Below are positions 35,076-43,575 of a stretch of DNA of 64,000 bases, one piece after another. Source of the DNA: Gammaproteobacteria bacterium (lineage in GTDB: Bacteria; Pseudomonadota; Gammaproteobacteria; Steroidobacterales; Steroidobacteraceae); NCBI GenBank assembly GCA_025359205.1, contig JANYHD010000029.1:62001-126000 (forward strand), in the 5' to 3' direction. Position numbers and translations under genes: made by a program. The first letter of the stretch is position 1. Each line of letters starts with the position of its first letter. Below the pieces are notes generated by a model, which worked only from the letters and a program-made list of their open reading frames with translations, was not told where the DNA came from and did not search any database.

Positions 35076-35997
35076 GCCAGGTCATGAGCGGCTCACGCAC
35101 GATGTCCATCTCGGAGTACTTCCAGCGCTCCTCCGAGTAGTTGTTCAGCAGCGCAAGAAGGGCCCGGGCGCTCTCCACATCAGAGCGCAGGCAGGCCAGT
35201 GGATCACTGTAAGTATGGAGGCTGAACGCCACCGCGTTTGAGTCCGGCAGGCGGCTCAGTGTCTGTCGTTCGACCCGCATCCACAGCAACTCGCCGGCGC
35301 GGGCAGGATCACGGCGCAATGTTTCAACGACCGCGTGCATGGCTGCCGCGTTCGCCGCGTGCGGGTCATCGTGCGGGAAGAACACGGTCGCCAACGGAGT
35401 CACTTGCCAGTTGAAGCGCTCGCAGGGATTGGCGGCGTGAACACTGCTGAGCACCTGATTGATCCTCCCGCCCAGCTGGGTTGTGAGTCTGGGCACGGGT
35501 TCATGTGCCCAGGCCACATCATGTCCGACCGAGGCGACCAGGCGACCGGAGCTTGAATAGGCGTTCGACGCAGCCGTGATTCGCGGCGCCCCTGCAAGCT
35601 CATCCAGCAGCATGAAATCTTCCTCGATCAGGTAGCTTAACTGCAGCAATGGCTCGGTGGATTCGTCAGCCAGGTCGAGCGTCTGGCCGGTGATGAGGGA
35701 CCTGAGCACCGAGCCGCAGCGTTCGAATGATTTAGGATGGTCCGCTACCAGATGTGCCGTGACCCGCCCGCGCAACTCCCGTTGGGCTGACAGCGAGTCC
35801 GGGAGCGTGCGGTAGTAGAAGGATCGGTGGTCATCCAACCGCGCGCGCTTCTGGCGCATCGTATCCGCGTGTTCGGCGCCGATGAGGATCCAGTTTTCCG
35901 GCCGGATGCGACGCAAACCGAGTTGGAGGTCGGCGCCGGCCCAGCGATAAGGGCGGTAGCACGGTCCGGCGATGGCGGCGGCGCTGTCAGGCTGCAT
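35041..35997 (-). CDS. DUF3445 heme-dependent oxidative N-demethylase-like protein
   Basis: The product has 318 residues. RRIRPENWILIGAEH, then ADESTEPLLQLSYLIEEDFM, VPRLTTQLGGRINQVLSSVH and VERQTLSRLPDSNAVAFSLH match DUF3445, the heme-binding subunit of oxidative N-demethylases (HODM). Such enzymes demethylate methylamines with oxygen, usually with extra reductase subunits that are not seen here. The ATG at 35997 is chosen because the family homology begins near there. A flavoprotein of the DAO type is divergently encoded 78 bases away and may work on related N-methyl compounds. Confidence 0.7.
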   Translation of the reverse strand: MQPDSAAAIAGPCYRPYRWAGADLQLGLRRIRPENWILIGAEHADTMRQKRARLDDHRSFYYRTLPDSLSAQRELRGRVTAHLVADHPKSFERCGSVLRSLITGQTLDLADESTEPLLQLSYLIEEDFMLLDELAGAPRITAASNAYSSSGRLVASVGHDVAWAHEPVPRLTTQLGGRINQVLSSVHAANPCERFNWQVTPLATVFFPHDDPHAANAAAMHAVVETLRRDPARAGELLWMRVERQTLSRLPDSNAVAFSLHTYSDPLACLRSDVESARALLALLNNYSEERWKYSEMDIVREPLMTWLTEVAAWQAPA

Positions 35998-36075
35998 TGA
36001 ACCGTACCGTGCTCTTTCGGTGCATGGAACGCGCGTATCGTGCCATGCCCCCGTAGCGGCCGCTATCATGGCGGC

Positions 36076-37257
36076 ATGAGGCGAGACAGCTATGACATCG
36101 CGATCGTCGGCGGCGGCGCGATCGGCAGCTCGATCGCATATGCGCTGAGTGTCGAAGCCGGCTTCCGCGGCACGGTGCTGGTCGTGGAGCGTGACCCGAG
36201 CTACCAGCGCGCCTCGTCGGCACTCTCGGCCAGCGGCATCCGTCAGCAATTCTCGGCGCCGATCAACATCCGCATCTCACAGTACGGCATCGCATTCTTC
36301 CGCCGCGCGAGCGAACTGCTGGCCTGCGGCGATGAACGGCCACCGATCAGGGTCAGTGAAGCCGGCTATCTCGTGCTCGCGCCACCACAAGGGCTGGACG
36401 CGCTGCGGAGCAGCCACGCGCTGCAGACCAGTCTCGGGGCCCGCATCGCGTTGCTGTCCCCGCAGGAGCTGCAGTCACGGTTCCCGTGGCTTGCGGTTTG
36501 GGACCTGGGCGGCGGCTGCCTCGGTCTCGAGGGCGAGGGCTGGCTCGACGGATATCTGCTGCTGCAGGCCCTGCGCAACAAGGCCCGTGCCGCAGGCGTC
36601 GAGTATCTGCAGGATGAAGTCGTCGGTATGAGCAGCTCCGGCGATCGCGTCCGTGCGTTGCAGTTGCGGGGTGGGGCCAGCGTGTCTGTCGGCACCGTGA
36701 TCAATGCCGCCGGGCCGTACGCGCGCGCAGTCGCGGCAATGGCTGGAGTGTCGCTGCCGGTCGAGGCGCGCAAACGCAGTGTGTTCGTCGTTTCCTGCCC
36801 GGAAAGCTTGCCCGGGTGTCCGCTGGTATGTGATGGCTCGGGCGTGTGGTTTCGTCCCGAGGGCGCACAGTACATCTGCGGATGTTCGCCCGACCCGGCG
36901 AGTGATCGCGAGGATTTTGGACTGGAGCCTGACCACGCATTCTTTGAACAGTCAGTCTGGCCGGCCCTTGCCGCGCGCGTGCCGGTCTTTGCAGCACTGC
37001 GCGTGACTGGCGCATGGGCCGGACACTACGAGTACAACACCTACGACCAGAACGGCATCGTGGGCTTTCATCCGCAAGTGCAGAACTTCGTGCTGGCGAA
37101 TGGCTTCAGCGGCCACGGCCTGCAACAATCGCCCGCCGTCGGCCGTGCTGTCGCTGAACTCATCGCATACGGAGAATTTCGTACGCTGGATCTGTCGGAA
37201 CTCGCGTTCGAGCGCATTGCGGCTGGTCGGCCGGTCACGGAATCGGAAATATACTAG
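36076..37257 (+). CDS. FAD-dependent oxidoreductase (DAO family)
   Basis: The product has 393 residues. The FAD-binding Rossmann motif is IAIVGGGAIGSSIAYALS near the N-terminus, followed by a Glu in VLVVERD. The C-terminal motif FVLANGFSGHGLQQSPAVGR is typical of the DAO superfamily, such as sarcosine or dimethylglycine oxidases and FOXRED1-like proteins. It probably oxidises a secondary amine or amino acid. The start at 36076 begins directly before the FAD motif. It is followed eight bases later by an M20 peptidase, so the two may form a unit. Confidence 0.8.
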   Translation: MRRDSYDIAIVGGGAIGSSIAYALSVEAGFRGTVLVVERDPSYQRASSALSASGIRQQFSAPINIRISQYGIAFFRRASELLACGDERPPIRVSEAGYLVLAPPQGLDALRSSHALQTSLGARIALLSPQELQSRFPWLAVWDLGGGCLGLEGEGWLDGYLLLQALRNKARAAGVEYLQDEVVGMSSSGDRVRALQLRGGASVSVGTVINAAGPYARAVAAMAGVSLPVEARKRSVFVVSCPESLPGCPLVCDGSGVWFRPEGAQYICGCSPDPASDREDFGLEPDHAFFEQSVWPALAARVPVFAALRVTGAWAGHYEYNTYDQNGIVGFHPQVQNFVLANGFSGHGLQQSPAVGRAVAELIAYGEFRTLDLSELAFERIAAGRPVTESEIY

Positions 37258-37265
37258 GTAAAAAC

Positions 37266-38627
37266 ATGAATAATACCAATGATATAGAGTATAATCCTCA
37301 TCATTATTCTCGCTGCAGTTGCGCGCCTGTCCTGCTGGCAATGCTTCTGGCTGCGGGGCCGGCGGCAGCTGCGGGGTCAACGCTGTCACGCGACGAGCAA
37401 CGAATTGTCGCCGCAGCCGCGGCGGAGAATGAACGCTCCGTTGCGCTGCTCGAGACGCTGGTCAACATCAACAGCGGCACGATGAATTTTGCGGGCGTCG
37501 AGCGCGTGGGCCGCATCATCATGAGCGAACTGGAGCCGCTCGGGTTCAGCGTCCGCTGGAAACCGATGGCCGCTGTGGGGCGCGCCGGACTGGTGATCGC
37601 TGAGCATCACGCCGCGGGTCACGGCAAGCGCGTGCTGCTCATCGGACACCTGGATACGGTGTTCGAGCAGGACAGTCCCTTCCAGCACTTCGTGCGTCGC
37701 GGCGCGATCGCCGAGGGGCCGGGCGTCAATGACATGAAGGACGGCCTGGTGATCATGATCGGCGCGCTGCGTGCGCTGCGCACGGCGGGCGCGCTCCGCG
37801 ATGCCGACGTGACAATCGTACTGAGCGGCGACGAGGAAGACGCCGGCACGCCGCACGCGCAAGCGCGCGCCGACATGATCGAGGCGGCCAGCCACGCCGA
37901 CGCGGCGCTGGAGTTCGAGGCGCTGGCCACGGAAAGCGGCCACGACATGGGCACGATTGCGCGACGCAGCGCCACCAGTTGGATATTGCGCACGTCGGCG
38001 CAGTCCGGCCATTCCTCCGGAATCTTTTCGGCGGAAGCGGGTTTCGGCGCGAACTACGAGCTGGTGCGCATCCTCGATGGCTTCCGGCGCGAGTTGCGCG
38101 AGCCGAACGCGACCTACAACGTCGGGCTGGTGCTCGGCGGAGCAAGCGCGGCCGTGAATGCGGACGGCGTCACCGGCAGCGCCAGCGGCAAGACCAATGT
38201 GATCGCCGCGCAGGGCATTGCGAACGGCGACCTGCGCACGCTCAGCAATGCGCAGACCGAACGCCTGATGGCGCGCATGCGTGCGGTGGTTGCGGACCAT
38301 CTGCCCGGCACCGATGCCACCCTGGCATTCGAGGAGGGGTATCCCGCGATGGCGCCGACCGAGGGGAATCGTGCCCTGCTGGCGCGGCTCAACGAGATCA
38401 ATGCCGCACTGGGCCTGGCGCCGATGGCCGAACTGGATCCGCTGCAACGGGGCGCGGGCGATATTTCCTTTGTCGCCGACAAGCTCGATTGCCTGGTCGG
38501 CTTTGGCGCGCTGGGGCAGGGCAGCCATGCACCGGGCGAGACGGTGGAACTGGGCAGCTTCGAGCGTCAGCTCATGCGCACCGCGCTGTTGATCGAGCGG
38601 CTGACGCGCACGCCACGGATGCCGTGA
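37266..38627 (+). CDS. Exported M20 family metallopeptidase (carboxypeptidase G2-like)
   Basis: The product has 453 residues with a signal segment (CAPVLLAMLLAAGPAAAAGS). Zinc ligands lie in LLIGHLDTVFEQDSP, EGPGVNDMKDGLVIM and IVLSGDEEDAGTP, with the catalytic Glu in GDEED. GDISFVADKLDCLVGFGALG and GSHAPGETVELGSF close the site. This matches glutamate carboxypeptidase-like M20 enzymes, which release C-terminal glutamate or cleave acyl-amino acids. It follows the DAO flavoprotein by eight bases. Confidence 0.8.
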   Translation: MNNTNDIEYNPHHYSRCSCAPVLLAMLLAAGPAAAAGSTLSRDEQRIVAAAAAENERSVALLETLVNINSGTMNFAGVERVGRIIMSELEPLGFSVRWKPMAAVGRAGLVIAEHHAAGHGKRVLLIGHLDTVFEQDSPFQHFVRRGAIAEGPGVNDMKDGLVIMIGALRALRTAGALRDADVTIVLSGDEEDAGTPHAQARADMIEAASHADAALEFEALATESGHDMGTIARRSATSWILRTSAQSGHSSGIFSAEAGFGANYELVRILDGFRRELREPNATYNVGLVLGGASAAVNADGVTGSASGKTNVIAAQGIANGDLRTLSNAQTERLMARMRAVVADHLPGTDATLAFEEGYPAMAPTEGNRALLARLNEINAALGLAPMAELDPLQRGAGDISFVADKLDCLVGFGALGQGSHAPGETVELGSFERQLMRTALLIERLTRTPRMP

Positions 38628-38649
38628 CTCAGCGAAGTAGCGCCGCGAC

Positions 38650-39759
38650 TCAGGCCTGCAACTCGCTCACGCGGTAGCTGGCCGCCGACAACCAGTCGGG
38701 GTTGATCTCTACGCCCCAGCCTGGAGCAGCAGGAATGGTGGCCTTGCCGTCGCGGATCGCAAACGGGTCGCCGCGGAACAGGTTCTGCTGCCAGGGGTAG
38801 TAGTCCGGGCCTTCAATAGAGAATTCCAGGTACTTGCCGGCATTGGGTATGGCGCCGAGCAGGTGCATGGTGCAAATCGTCACCAGCGACAGGTTGGCGC
38901 TGTGCGGCGTGCAGGGCAGGCCGGCTTCGGCGGCCATGCGCGCGACTTCGAGCGTGCGCCACAGCCCGCCCATGTACATCACGTCCGGCTGCACGATGTC
39001 GACGGCGCGCAGCTCGATCATGCGCGCCCAGGTGGCAAGGTCCCAGTCCTGCTCGCCACCGGTGACGTCGATGGCGAGCGCCGCGGTGACCGCGCGCGTC
39101 TCCTCGAGCTTCCAGTACGGACAGGGCTCTTCGTAGTGTCCGATACCCTCGGCTTCCAGCAGATGCCCGACCTCGATCGCCCGCCGCGGGGAGCAACCGC
39201 TGTTGGCATCCACGAGCTTGGCCACGCCGGCGCCGAGTGCGCGCGACACCTTGGGGACGATCTCTTCGGTGCGGCCGGGCCACTCGTCGACATCGCGCCC
39301 GCATTCGGCGGCGACGCGCCACTTGAAGGCATCGAACCCGGATTCATCACGCAGCCGCAGGAATCGCGCGGCTTCCGCCTGCGGCGTAATGTCGCGCTTC
39401 ATCGAGGATGCGTAGGCGCGCAGGGACCTGGGCTTCCCGCCCAGCAACTCGACCACGGGCTTGCCCTCGAGCTTGCCACGCAGGTCCCACAGCGCGGTGT
39501 CGAGCCCGGCCAACGCGCGGCAGCGATAGCTTCCCGGAAACTTGTGCTCGCGCCTTTCGACCAGATCGATGAGTGCGGGAATGTCGAGCGCGTCGGCGCC
39601 CAGCGTCCAGGGTGCGACCTGGCGGTGAAAAATGGTGGCGGTGATGTCGGCGTGGTAGGTCGATGTCTGGCCCCAGCCCACGGCGCCGCCGTCGGTCGTC
39701 ACCCGCACGAAGCAGACGAATTCGTTGCTGAAGGTCTCGAGGCGGGCGATCTTGGGCAT
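38650..39759 (-). CDS. Enolase-superfamily (mandelate racemase/muconate lactonizing) enzyme
   Basis: The product has 369 residues. The capping domain is followed by a barrel. Metal ligands fit VDANSGCS (Asp), YEEPCPY (Glu) and VTGGEQDWD (Glu), with a base-like FKWRVAAE and CTPHSANLSL on the opposite side. These are acid-sugar-dehydratase-like features, but the substrate cannot be named. The gene is convergent with the M20 peptidase (22-base gap) and divergent from tadA. Confidence 0.8.
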   Translation of the reverse strand: MPKIARLETFSNEFVCFVRVTTDGGAVGWGQTSTYHADITATIFHRQVAPWTLGADALDIPALIDLVERREHKFPGSYRCRALAGLDTALWDLRGKLEGKPVVELLGGKPRSLRAYASSMKRDITPQAEAARFLRLRDESGFDAFKWRVAAECGRDVDEWPGRTEEIVPKVSRALGAGVAKLVDANSGCSPRRAIEVGHLLEAEGIGHYEEPCPYWKLEETRAVTAALAIDVTGGEQDWDLATWARMIELRAVDIVQPDVMYMGGLWRTLEVARMAAEAGLPCTPHSANLSLVTICTMHLLGAIPNAGKYLEFSIEGPDYYPWQQNLFRGDPFAIRDGKATIPAAPGWGVEINPDWLSAASYRVSELQA

Positions 39760-39791
39760 GCGATAGCCTATATTAGCCGTTTGGATTCCAC

Positions 39792-40244
39792 ATGAGTGCA
39801 GACACGGATTACATGGCCCTCGCGCTCGAACAGGCGCGCTGCGCCCGTGACGCTGGCGAGGTGCCCGTGGGCGCCGTCTTGGTTCAGGGCGAGCGCGTCA
39901 TCGCCCGCGGCGCGAACCGCCCGATCAGCGGTTGCGATCCGACCGCGCACGCTGAGCTCGAGGCGCTGCGGGCCGGAGCGCGCGCGCTCGGCAGCTACCG
40001 GCTCCTCGACACGGTGCTGTACGTGACGCTCGAACCCTGCCTGATGTGCGCGGCCGCAATCGTGCACGCGCGCGTGCGGCGGGTCGTGTTCGGGGCCTGG
40101 GATCCGCGCGCGGGTGCGGCCGGCAGCATGCTCGATGCCTTCGCGCTGCCCGGGCTCAATCATCGCGTCGACGTGTTCGGCGGCGTGCTGCAGGATGAAT
40201 GCGCGGCGCTGCTAACGGGGTTTTTCGAAGCGCGCCGGCAATAG
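39792..40244 (+). CDS. tadA: tRNA-specific adenosine deaminase TadA
   Basis: The product has 150 residues. The zinc site is formed by His53 with the catalytic Glu55 in DPTAHAELEAL, and Cys83 and Cys86 in LEPCLMCAAAIVHARV. TadA converts A34 of tRNA-Arg(ACG) to inosine. The FGAWDPRAGAAGSM and LNHRVDVFGGVL segments are typical of TadA rather than cytosine deaminases. Its 3' end overlaps the convergent mltF gene by 33 bases; the same neighbours occur with purL in many gammaproteobacteria. Confidence 0.92.
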   Translation: MSADTDYMALALEQARCARDAGEVPVGAVLVQGERVIARGANRPISGCDPTAHAELEALRAGARALGSYRLLDTVLYVTLEPCLMCAAAIVHARVRRVVFGAWDPRAGAAGSMLDAFALPGLNHRVDVFGGVLQDECAALLTGFFEARRQ

Positions 40245-41639
40245 CGGCATGGGCGCCGCGGCCGGCAGCAGCGGCGCGGCCGGGGCCTGGCCGGTCGGAT
40301 GGCCATCACCGTACCATTCGAGCACCGCCAGGTAGCCGCGCACCTGCTCGACGAAACGCACCGGTTCCCAGCCGCGCGCATAACCGCGGCGCGCCAGACC
40401 GTACCAGCGCTCCTGCGCAAGCCACGGCAGTGCCTGGCTGACATCCGCCCAGGAATCCGGGTTCTTGCCCTGCGTCTGCGCGAGAATGCGCGCGTCCTCG
40501 AGATGGCCGAAGCCGACGTTGTACGCCGCCAGCGCCAGCCAGGTGCGGTCGGGCTCGCCGATGCGCGCGGGAATCATCTGCAGCATCTGCGCCAGGTAAG
40601 TCGCACCCCCCGTGATGTTCTGCGCCGTGTTGCTGCGATCGGCCACGCCCATGGCCTTGGCTGTGGAAGCCGTTAGCATCATGATGCCGGCCGCGCCGTC
40701 GCCGGAGACCGCGTGATCGTCCCAATGCGATTCCTGGTAGCCGACCGCGGCGAGCAAGCGCCAGTCCAGTGATTGGGTATCGGCCGCCTGCGCGAACAAC
40801 GCCCGCAGATCCGGCAGGCGCTTGGCGATGTCATCCTGGAATCGGCGCGCCTCCTGGTACTCGAAATCGCCGGCCTCGGCATCGGCATCGTTCGCCAGGT
40901 GCTGCAGCATGCCGGTCGCATGCCAGTCGGCGATGAAGCGGTTCGCGGCATCGCGCAAGTCCAGTGCCGAACGGCGCACGAGCCACTGCACGGGACGTGG
41001 ATCGGGCAGCGTGAAGGCCACGGACACGTCCGGATACAGGTGGCGTGCAAACGCGAATTCGCTCCGATCGATGATCGCGTAATCGGCATCGCCCGTGTTC
41101 ACCCAATCGAGCGGATCGGCTTGTTCGCGTGGCAGTTCCGTCCAGTTGAGGTAGGTCGCACCGCTCCCGCGCAGGCCGCGCAGCAATTCGAGCTGCGGGC
41201 TGTCCTGGCGAGCCACGATGCGCGCGCCGTTGAGTCCGGCGATGTTGTGGATTGCGGCCAGGCCGCGCCGCTGCACCACGAGCTGCTGGATGTCACGGTA
41301 ACTCGCTGTCGCCAGTCCCGCGCGCTTCCAGCTATCGTCCGCAGTCAGTTCAGCGGCGACGATATCGACGCGCCCTTCAGCCAGCATGTCGCGCAGGCTG
41401 TCGCGCTCACGCACCGGCACGATGACGAGCTGAACCCCGAGGCTATCGGCGAAGGCGTGCGCCAGGCGGTATTCGAAGCCCTGCGGGCCGTGCGCGCCAA
41501 GGTAGTAGCAGGTGGGTTCATTGACGGTCGCGACGCGCAGCTCGCCGTGCGCGTGCACCCTGGCCAGGCCGTTGGGCGCGCCGTCGCACGCGGCCAGTGC
41601 CAGGCTGGCAAACAGCAGGAATGGGCCCAGCCCGGTCAT
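40212..41639 (-). CDS. mltF: Membrane-bound lytic murein transglycosylase F
   Basis: The product has 475 residues. A lipoprotein signal ends LLFASLALAAC. A solute-binding-protein-like domain follows (LRVATVNEPTCYYLGAHGPQ, GFEYRLAHAFADSLGV). The C-terminal domain is a lysozyme-like SLT with the catalytic Glu in AVGYQESHWDDHAVS and GAAGIMMLTASTAKAMGV. MltF cuts peptidoglycan glycan strands at the outer membrane. The start at 41639 is chosen because it gives a normal lipobox. Longer frames reach into the antisense strand of tRNA-Ser and are not real. Confidence 0.88.
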   Translation of the reverse strand: MTGLGPFLLFASLALAACDGAPNGLARVHAHGELRVATVNEPTCYYLGAHGPQGFEYRLAHAFADSLGVQLVIVPVRERDSLRDMLAEGRVDIVAAELTADDSWKRAGLATASYRDIQQLVVQRRGLAAIHNIAGLNGARIVARQDSPQLELLRGLRGSGATYLNWTELPREQADPLDWVNTGDADYAIIDRSEFAFARHLYPDVSVAFTLPDPRPVQWLVRRSALDLRDAANRFIADWHATGMLQHLANDADAEAGDFEYQEARRFQDDIAKRLPDLRALFAQAADTQSLDWRLLAAVGYQESHWDDHAVSGDGAAGIMMLTASTAKAMGVADRSNTAQNITGGATYLAQMLQMIPARIGEPDRTWLALAAYNVGFGHLEDARILAQTQGKNPDSWADVSQALPWLAQERWYGLARRGYARGWEPVRFVEQVRGYLAVLEWYGDGHPTGQAPAAPLLPAAAPMPLLPARFEKPR

Positions 41640-41713
41640 TCGTGGAGTCACGGGACACGCTCGCGAACTGGTCGATTCAGTTAGAATAACAGCTCGCCTT
41701 TGAGTCCAAGTCA

Positions 41714-41806
41714 GGAGAGGTACCGAAGTGGTCATAACGGCGCCGACTCGAAATCGGATGGTCGGGTAATTCCGGCACGTGGGTTCGAATCCCACCCTCT
41801 CCGCCA
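41714..41806 (+). tRNA. tRNA-Ser (anticodon CGA)
   Basis: The 93-base sequence has acceptor arms GGAGAGG and CCTCTCC, discriminator G and an encoded CCA. The long variable arm near GGATGGTCGGGTAATTCCGG and the T-loop GGTTCGAATC fit a class II tRNA. The anticodon loop CTCGAAA places CGA at 41749-41751, which reads UCG codons. Confidence 0.95.
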
Positions 41807-41986
41807 GTTTGCAGAGCGCACGCCGCCCTTGACGGGGTGGGATGAGAAACCACGTGCCATGGACAACAGGGTTCGACAGCCCCGCTCCAGCGGGGCTGGG
41901 CGGAGGCGCGCCTTGGCGCGCCGACGATCCCGAGCGACAGCGAGGGACGAGCGGCGCAGCCGCGAGCAATCCCACCCTCTCCGCCA
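41788..41986 (+). repeat. 19-base direct repeat of the tRNA-Ser 3' end
   Basis: AATCCCACCCTCTCCGCCA occurs at 41788-41806 (within the tRNA) and again exactly at 41968-41986. The 161 bases between hold no gene but contain two strong palindromes. A duplicated tRNA 3' end is the usual mark of integrase-mediated insertion, or of a decayed second tRNA gene. No integrase gene remains nearby. Confidence 0.7.
41878..41897. terminator. Perfect hairpin downstream of tRNA-Ser, possible terminator
   Basis: AGCCCCGCT, two bases, then AGCGGGGCT form a perfect nine-base stem. A second palindrome, GGCGCGCC-TT-GGCGCGCC, lies at 41905-41922. Either could end the tRNA transcript, although no T-run follows. Both lie between the two tRNA-end repeats. 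Confidence 0.4.
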
Positions 41987-42103
41987 ACTGTTTTCCATTT
42001 TAAACAATAAGTTACTGTAAATAATGGCAGCGCCTTGATCGGCGCGCAATCATGTGTACACTACTCATGTACGAAATTCTGTACGTTTTTATTGTACGCA
42101 ACT

Positions 42104-42340
42104 ATGAACGTGAAAGTGACTGAATTGCGGCAAAATCTGCCGAGCTACTTGAAGCGCGTGCGACGCGGAGAGCGCATCCGGGTGACATCGCATGGTCAAG
42201 TGATTGCGGAACTCGCTCCTCCGACGGCGCTGCCCGAGGAGGCGGACGGTGCGCGCAAGCGATTGCGCGGTAGTCTGCTACGATACGATCAGCCGTTCGA
42301 GCCAGTGGTCCCCGCGGAAAGTTGGTCGGCCAATCAGTGA
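42104..42340 (+). CDS. Phd/YefM-type antitoxin
   Basis: The product has 78 residues. MNVKVTELRQNLPSYLKRVR, then RGERIRVTSHGQVIAELAPP is the Phd/YefM DNA-binding fold, and the C-terminal part binds the toxin. The ATG at 42104 is used. It overlaps the PIN toxin start by four bases or more. The module lies just right of the duplicated tRNA end, so it may have been inserted there. Confidence 0.85.
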   Translation: MNVKVTELRQNLPSYLKRVRRGERIRVTSHGQVIAELAPPTALPEEADGARKRLRGSLLRYDQPFEPVVPAESWSANQ

Positions 42341-42732
42341 TTGTGCTGGACACGCACGCCTTGATCTGGTGGGCAGATTCTGGCTCCAAGTTATCCAAGA
42401 AGGCGCGACAAGTCACACGAGCGAAAGGCCGCCGGTGCGAGCTTGTCGCGTCCGCGATCTCGGTTTTCGAAATCGTCACACTTGCAAGGCGTGGTCGAAT
42501 CGAGTTCAAAACATCGGCGACCGAATGGCTCGCAGATGTGCGGGCATTGCCCGAGCTGAGCATTCATCCGGTCACGGCGGAAATAGCTGAGCGCGCCGGC
42601 GGTCTGGGGGATGCATTTTCGGGAGACCCCGCTGATCGCATTATCGCCGCGACAGCCCTGGTACTCGGCGCTGCTCTGATCACGCACGACACGAAGCTGC
42701 TCGGCGTGCCTAATCTCGAAACGATTTGGTAG
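42337..42732 (+). CDS. VapC-like PIN-domain toxin
   Basis: The product has 131 residues. Acidic catalytic positions of the PIN fold lie in VIVLDTHALIWWADS, SAISVFEIVTLARRG, GDPADRIIAATALVLG and ALITHDTKLL. PIN toxins cut tRNA or rRNA. The GTG start at 42337 overlaps the antitoxin stop (GTGA). A TTG at 42322 is an alternative and would add five residues. Confidence 0.85.
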   Translation: MIVLDTHALIWWADSGSKLSKKARQVTRAKGRRCELVASAISVFEIVTLARRGRIEFKTSATEWLADVRALPELSIHPVTAEIAERAGGLGDAFSGDPADRIIAATALVLGAALITHDTKLLGVPNLETIW

Positions 42733-43197
42733 GGTCCGGACTCTTAAAGTCAGAACCTTTCCGGCGCAGTAGGTATATTCGTTTCGTTGGTCTAGTGGGC
42801 CGATCGCATCATCGCAGAGTGACCATTCGACGCCACCTTTGTAGTGACGGTAGCTCGCCGCCTAGCGCTGCGCAATCCTGCCGAAACCCACATGCCTCGA
42901 ACCGTTTAGGCACACCCGTTCACCGCGGCCGGCGAAATCCAATCTAACATCGCCGAATTTGGCGAGGCCCGCGAACGAGTCCTCACGACCCATACCGGGT
43001 ATTCACCTACGACTGCTTTGTGGGTGGCTATCCCTCCTGCGACAGGCACGTACATGTCGGGAGGAACTACCTTAGAGCCCGGGGATTGCCGAGTCGATCG
43101 AATCTGCATCGCAAATGAGGTCAATTTGGGAGTGACGGTGGCTGGCCACGCAGCGCGCGCTCGGCCTCCGCTTGCATGCCGCCAATTCGTGTGTTAA
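42733..43197. other. Intergenic stretch without recognised gene
   Basis: About 465 bases separate the PIN toxin from the ArsR operator. I see no frame with a plausible product, no RNA gene and no clear repeat. It may be decayed island DNA. Confidence 0.4.
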
Positions 43198-43221
43198 ATA
43201 CTGAACCGGATGGTTCAGTAT
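43198..43221 (+). promoter_or_regulatory. Perfect palindrome over the ArsR start codon, probable operator
   Basis: ATACTGAACC, four bases (GGAT), then GGTTCAGTAT form a perfect ten-base inverted repeat. The start codon ATG at 43210 lies inside it. A repressor bound here would block its own transcription or translation start. The ArsR protein encoded here is the obvious candidate. Confidence 0.65.
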
Positions 43222-43575
43222 ACCCGGGCCCCCTTGGACACCTCGTTCGCCGCGCTCTCGGACGCCACCCGACGCGGCGTTATAGAACAGCTCGGGCGTG
43301 CCGACGCTTCTATCACTGACCTTGCCGAGAAGTTCCACATGACCCTCACGGGCATGAAGAAGCATGTTGGCATCTTGGAGCAGGCGGGGCTCGTCACCAC
43401 GGAGAAGATCGGGCGTGTGCGGACCTGCAAACTCGGCCTGCGCCGACTTAAGGAAGAGGCGGCATGGATCGAGCGGTACCGCCAGCTCTGGGACACACGC
43501 TTCGACGAGCTGGACAAGGTTGTCGAGGAATTGAAACGGAAGGAGAAGGTCGATGGACGCAAGAAGACAGCGTGA
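43210..43575 (+). CDS. ArsR-family regulator of an AHSA1 partner
   Basis: The product has 121 residues. The winged helix has LSDATRRGVIEQLGRADASI, then FHMTLTGMKKHVGILEQAGL and VRTCKLGLRRL. No metal-binding Cys cluster is visible. ArsR regulators of this type are usually encoded directly before an SRPBCC/AHSA1 protein, as here, where the next gene starts 23 bases before this stop. Confidence 0.85.
   Translation: MVQYTRAPLDTSFAALSDATRRGVIEQLGRADASITDLAEKFHMTLTGMKKHVGILEQAGLVTTEKIGRVRTCKLGLRRLKEEAAWIERYRQLWDTRFDELDKVVEELKRKEKVDGRKKTA

Noticed and set aside
41640-41987. Long N-terminal extension of mltF across the tRNA-Ser region
   Set aside because: The extra part (such as AERVGFEPT) is the antisense translation of the tRNA 3' end and its repeat; the lipobox defines the start at 41639.
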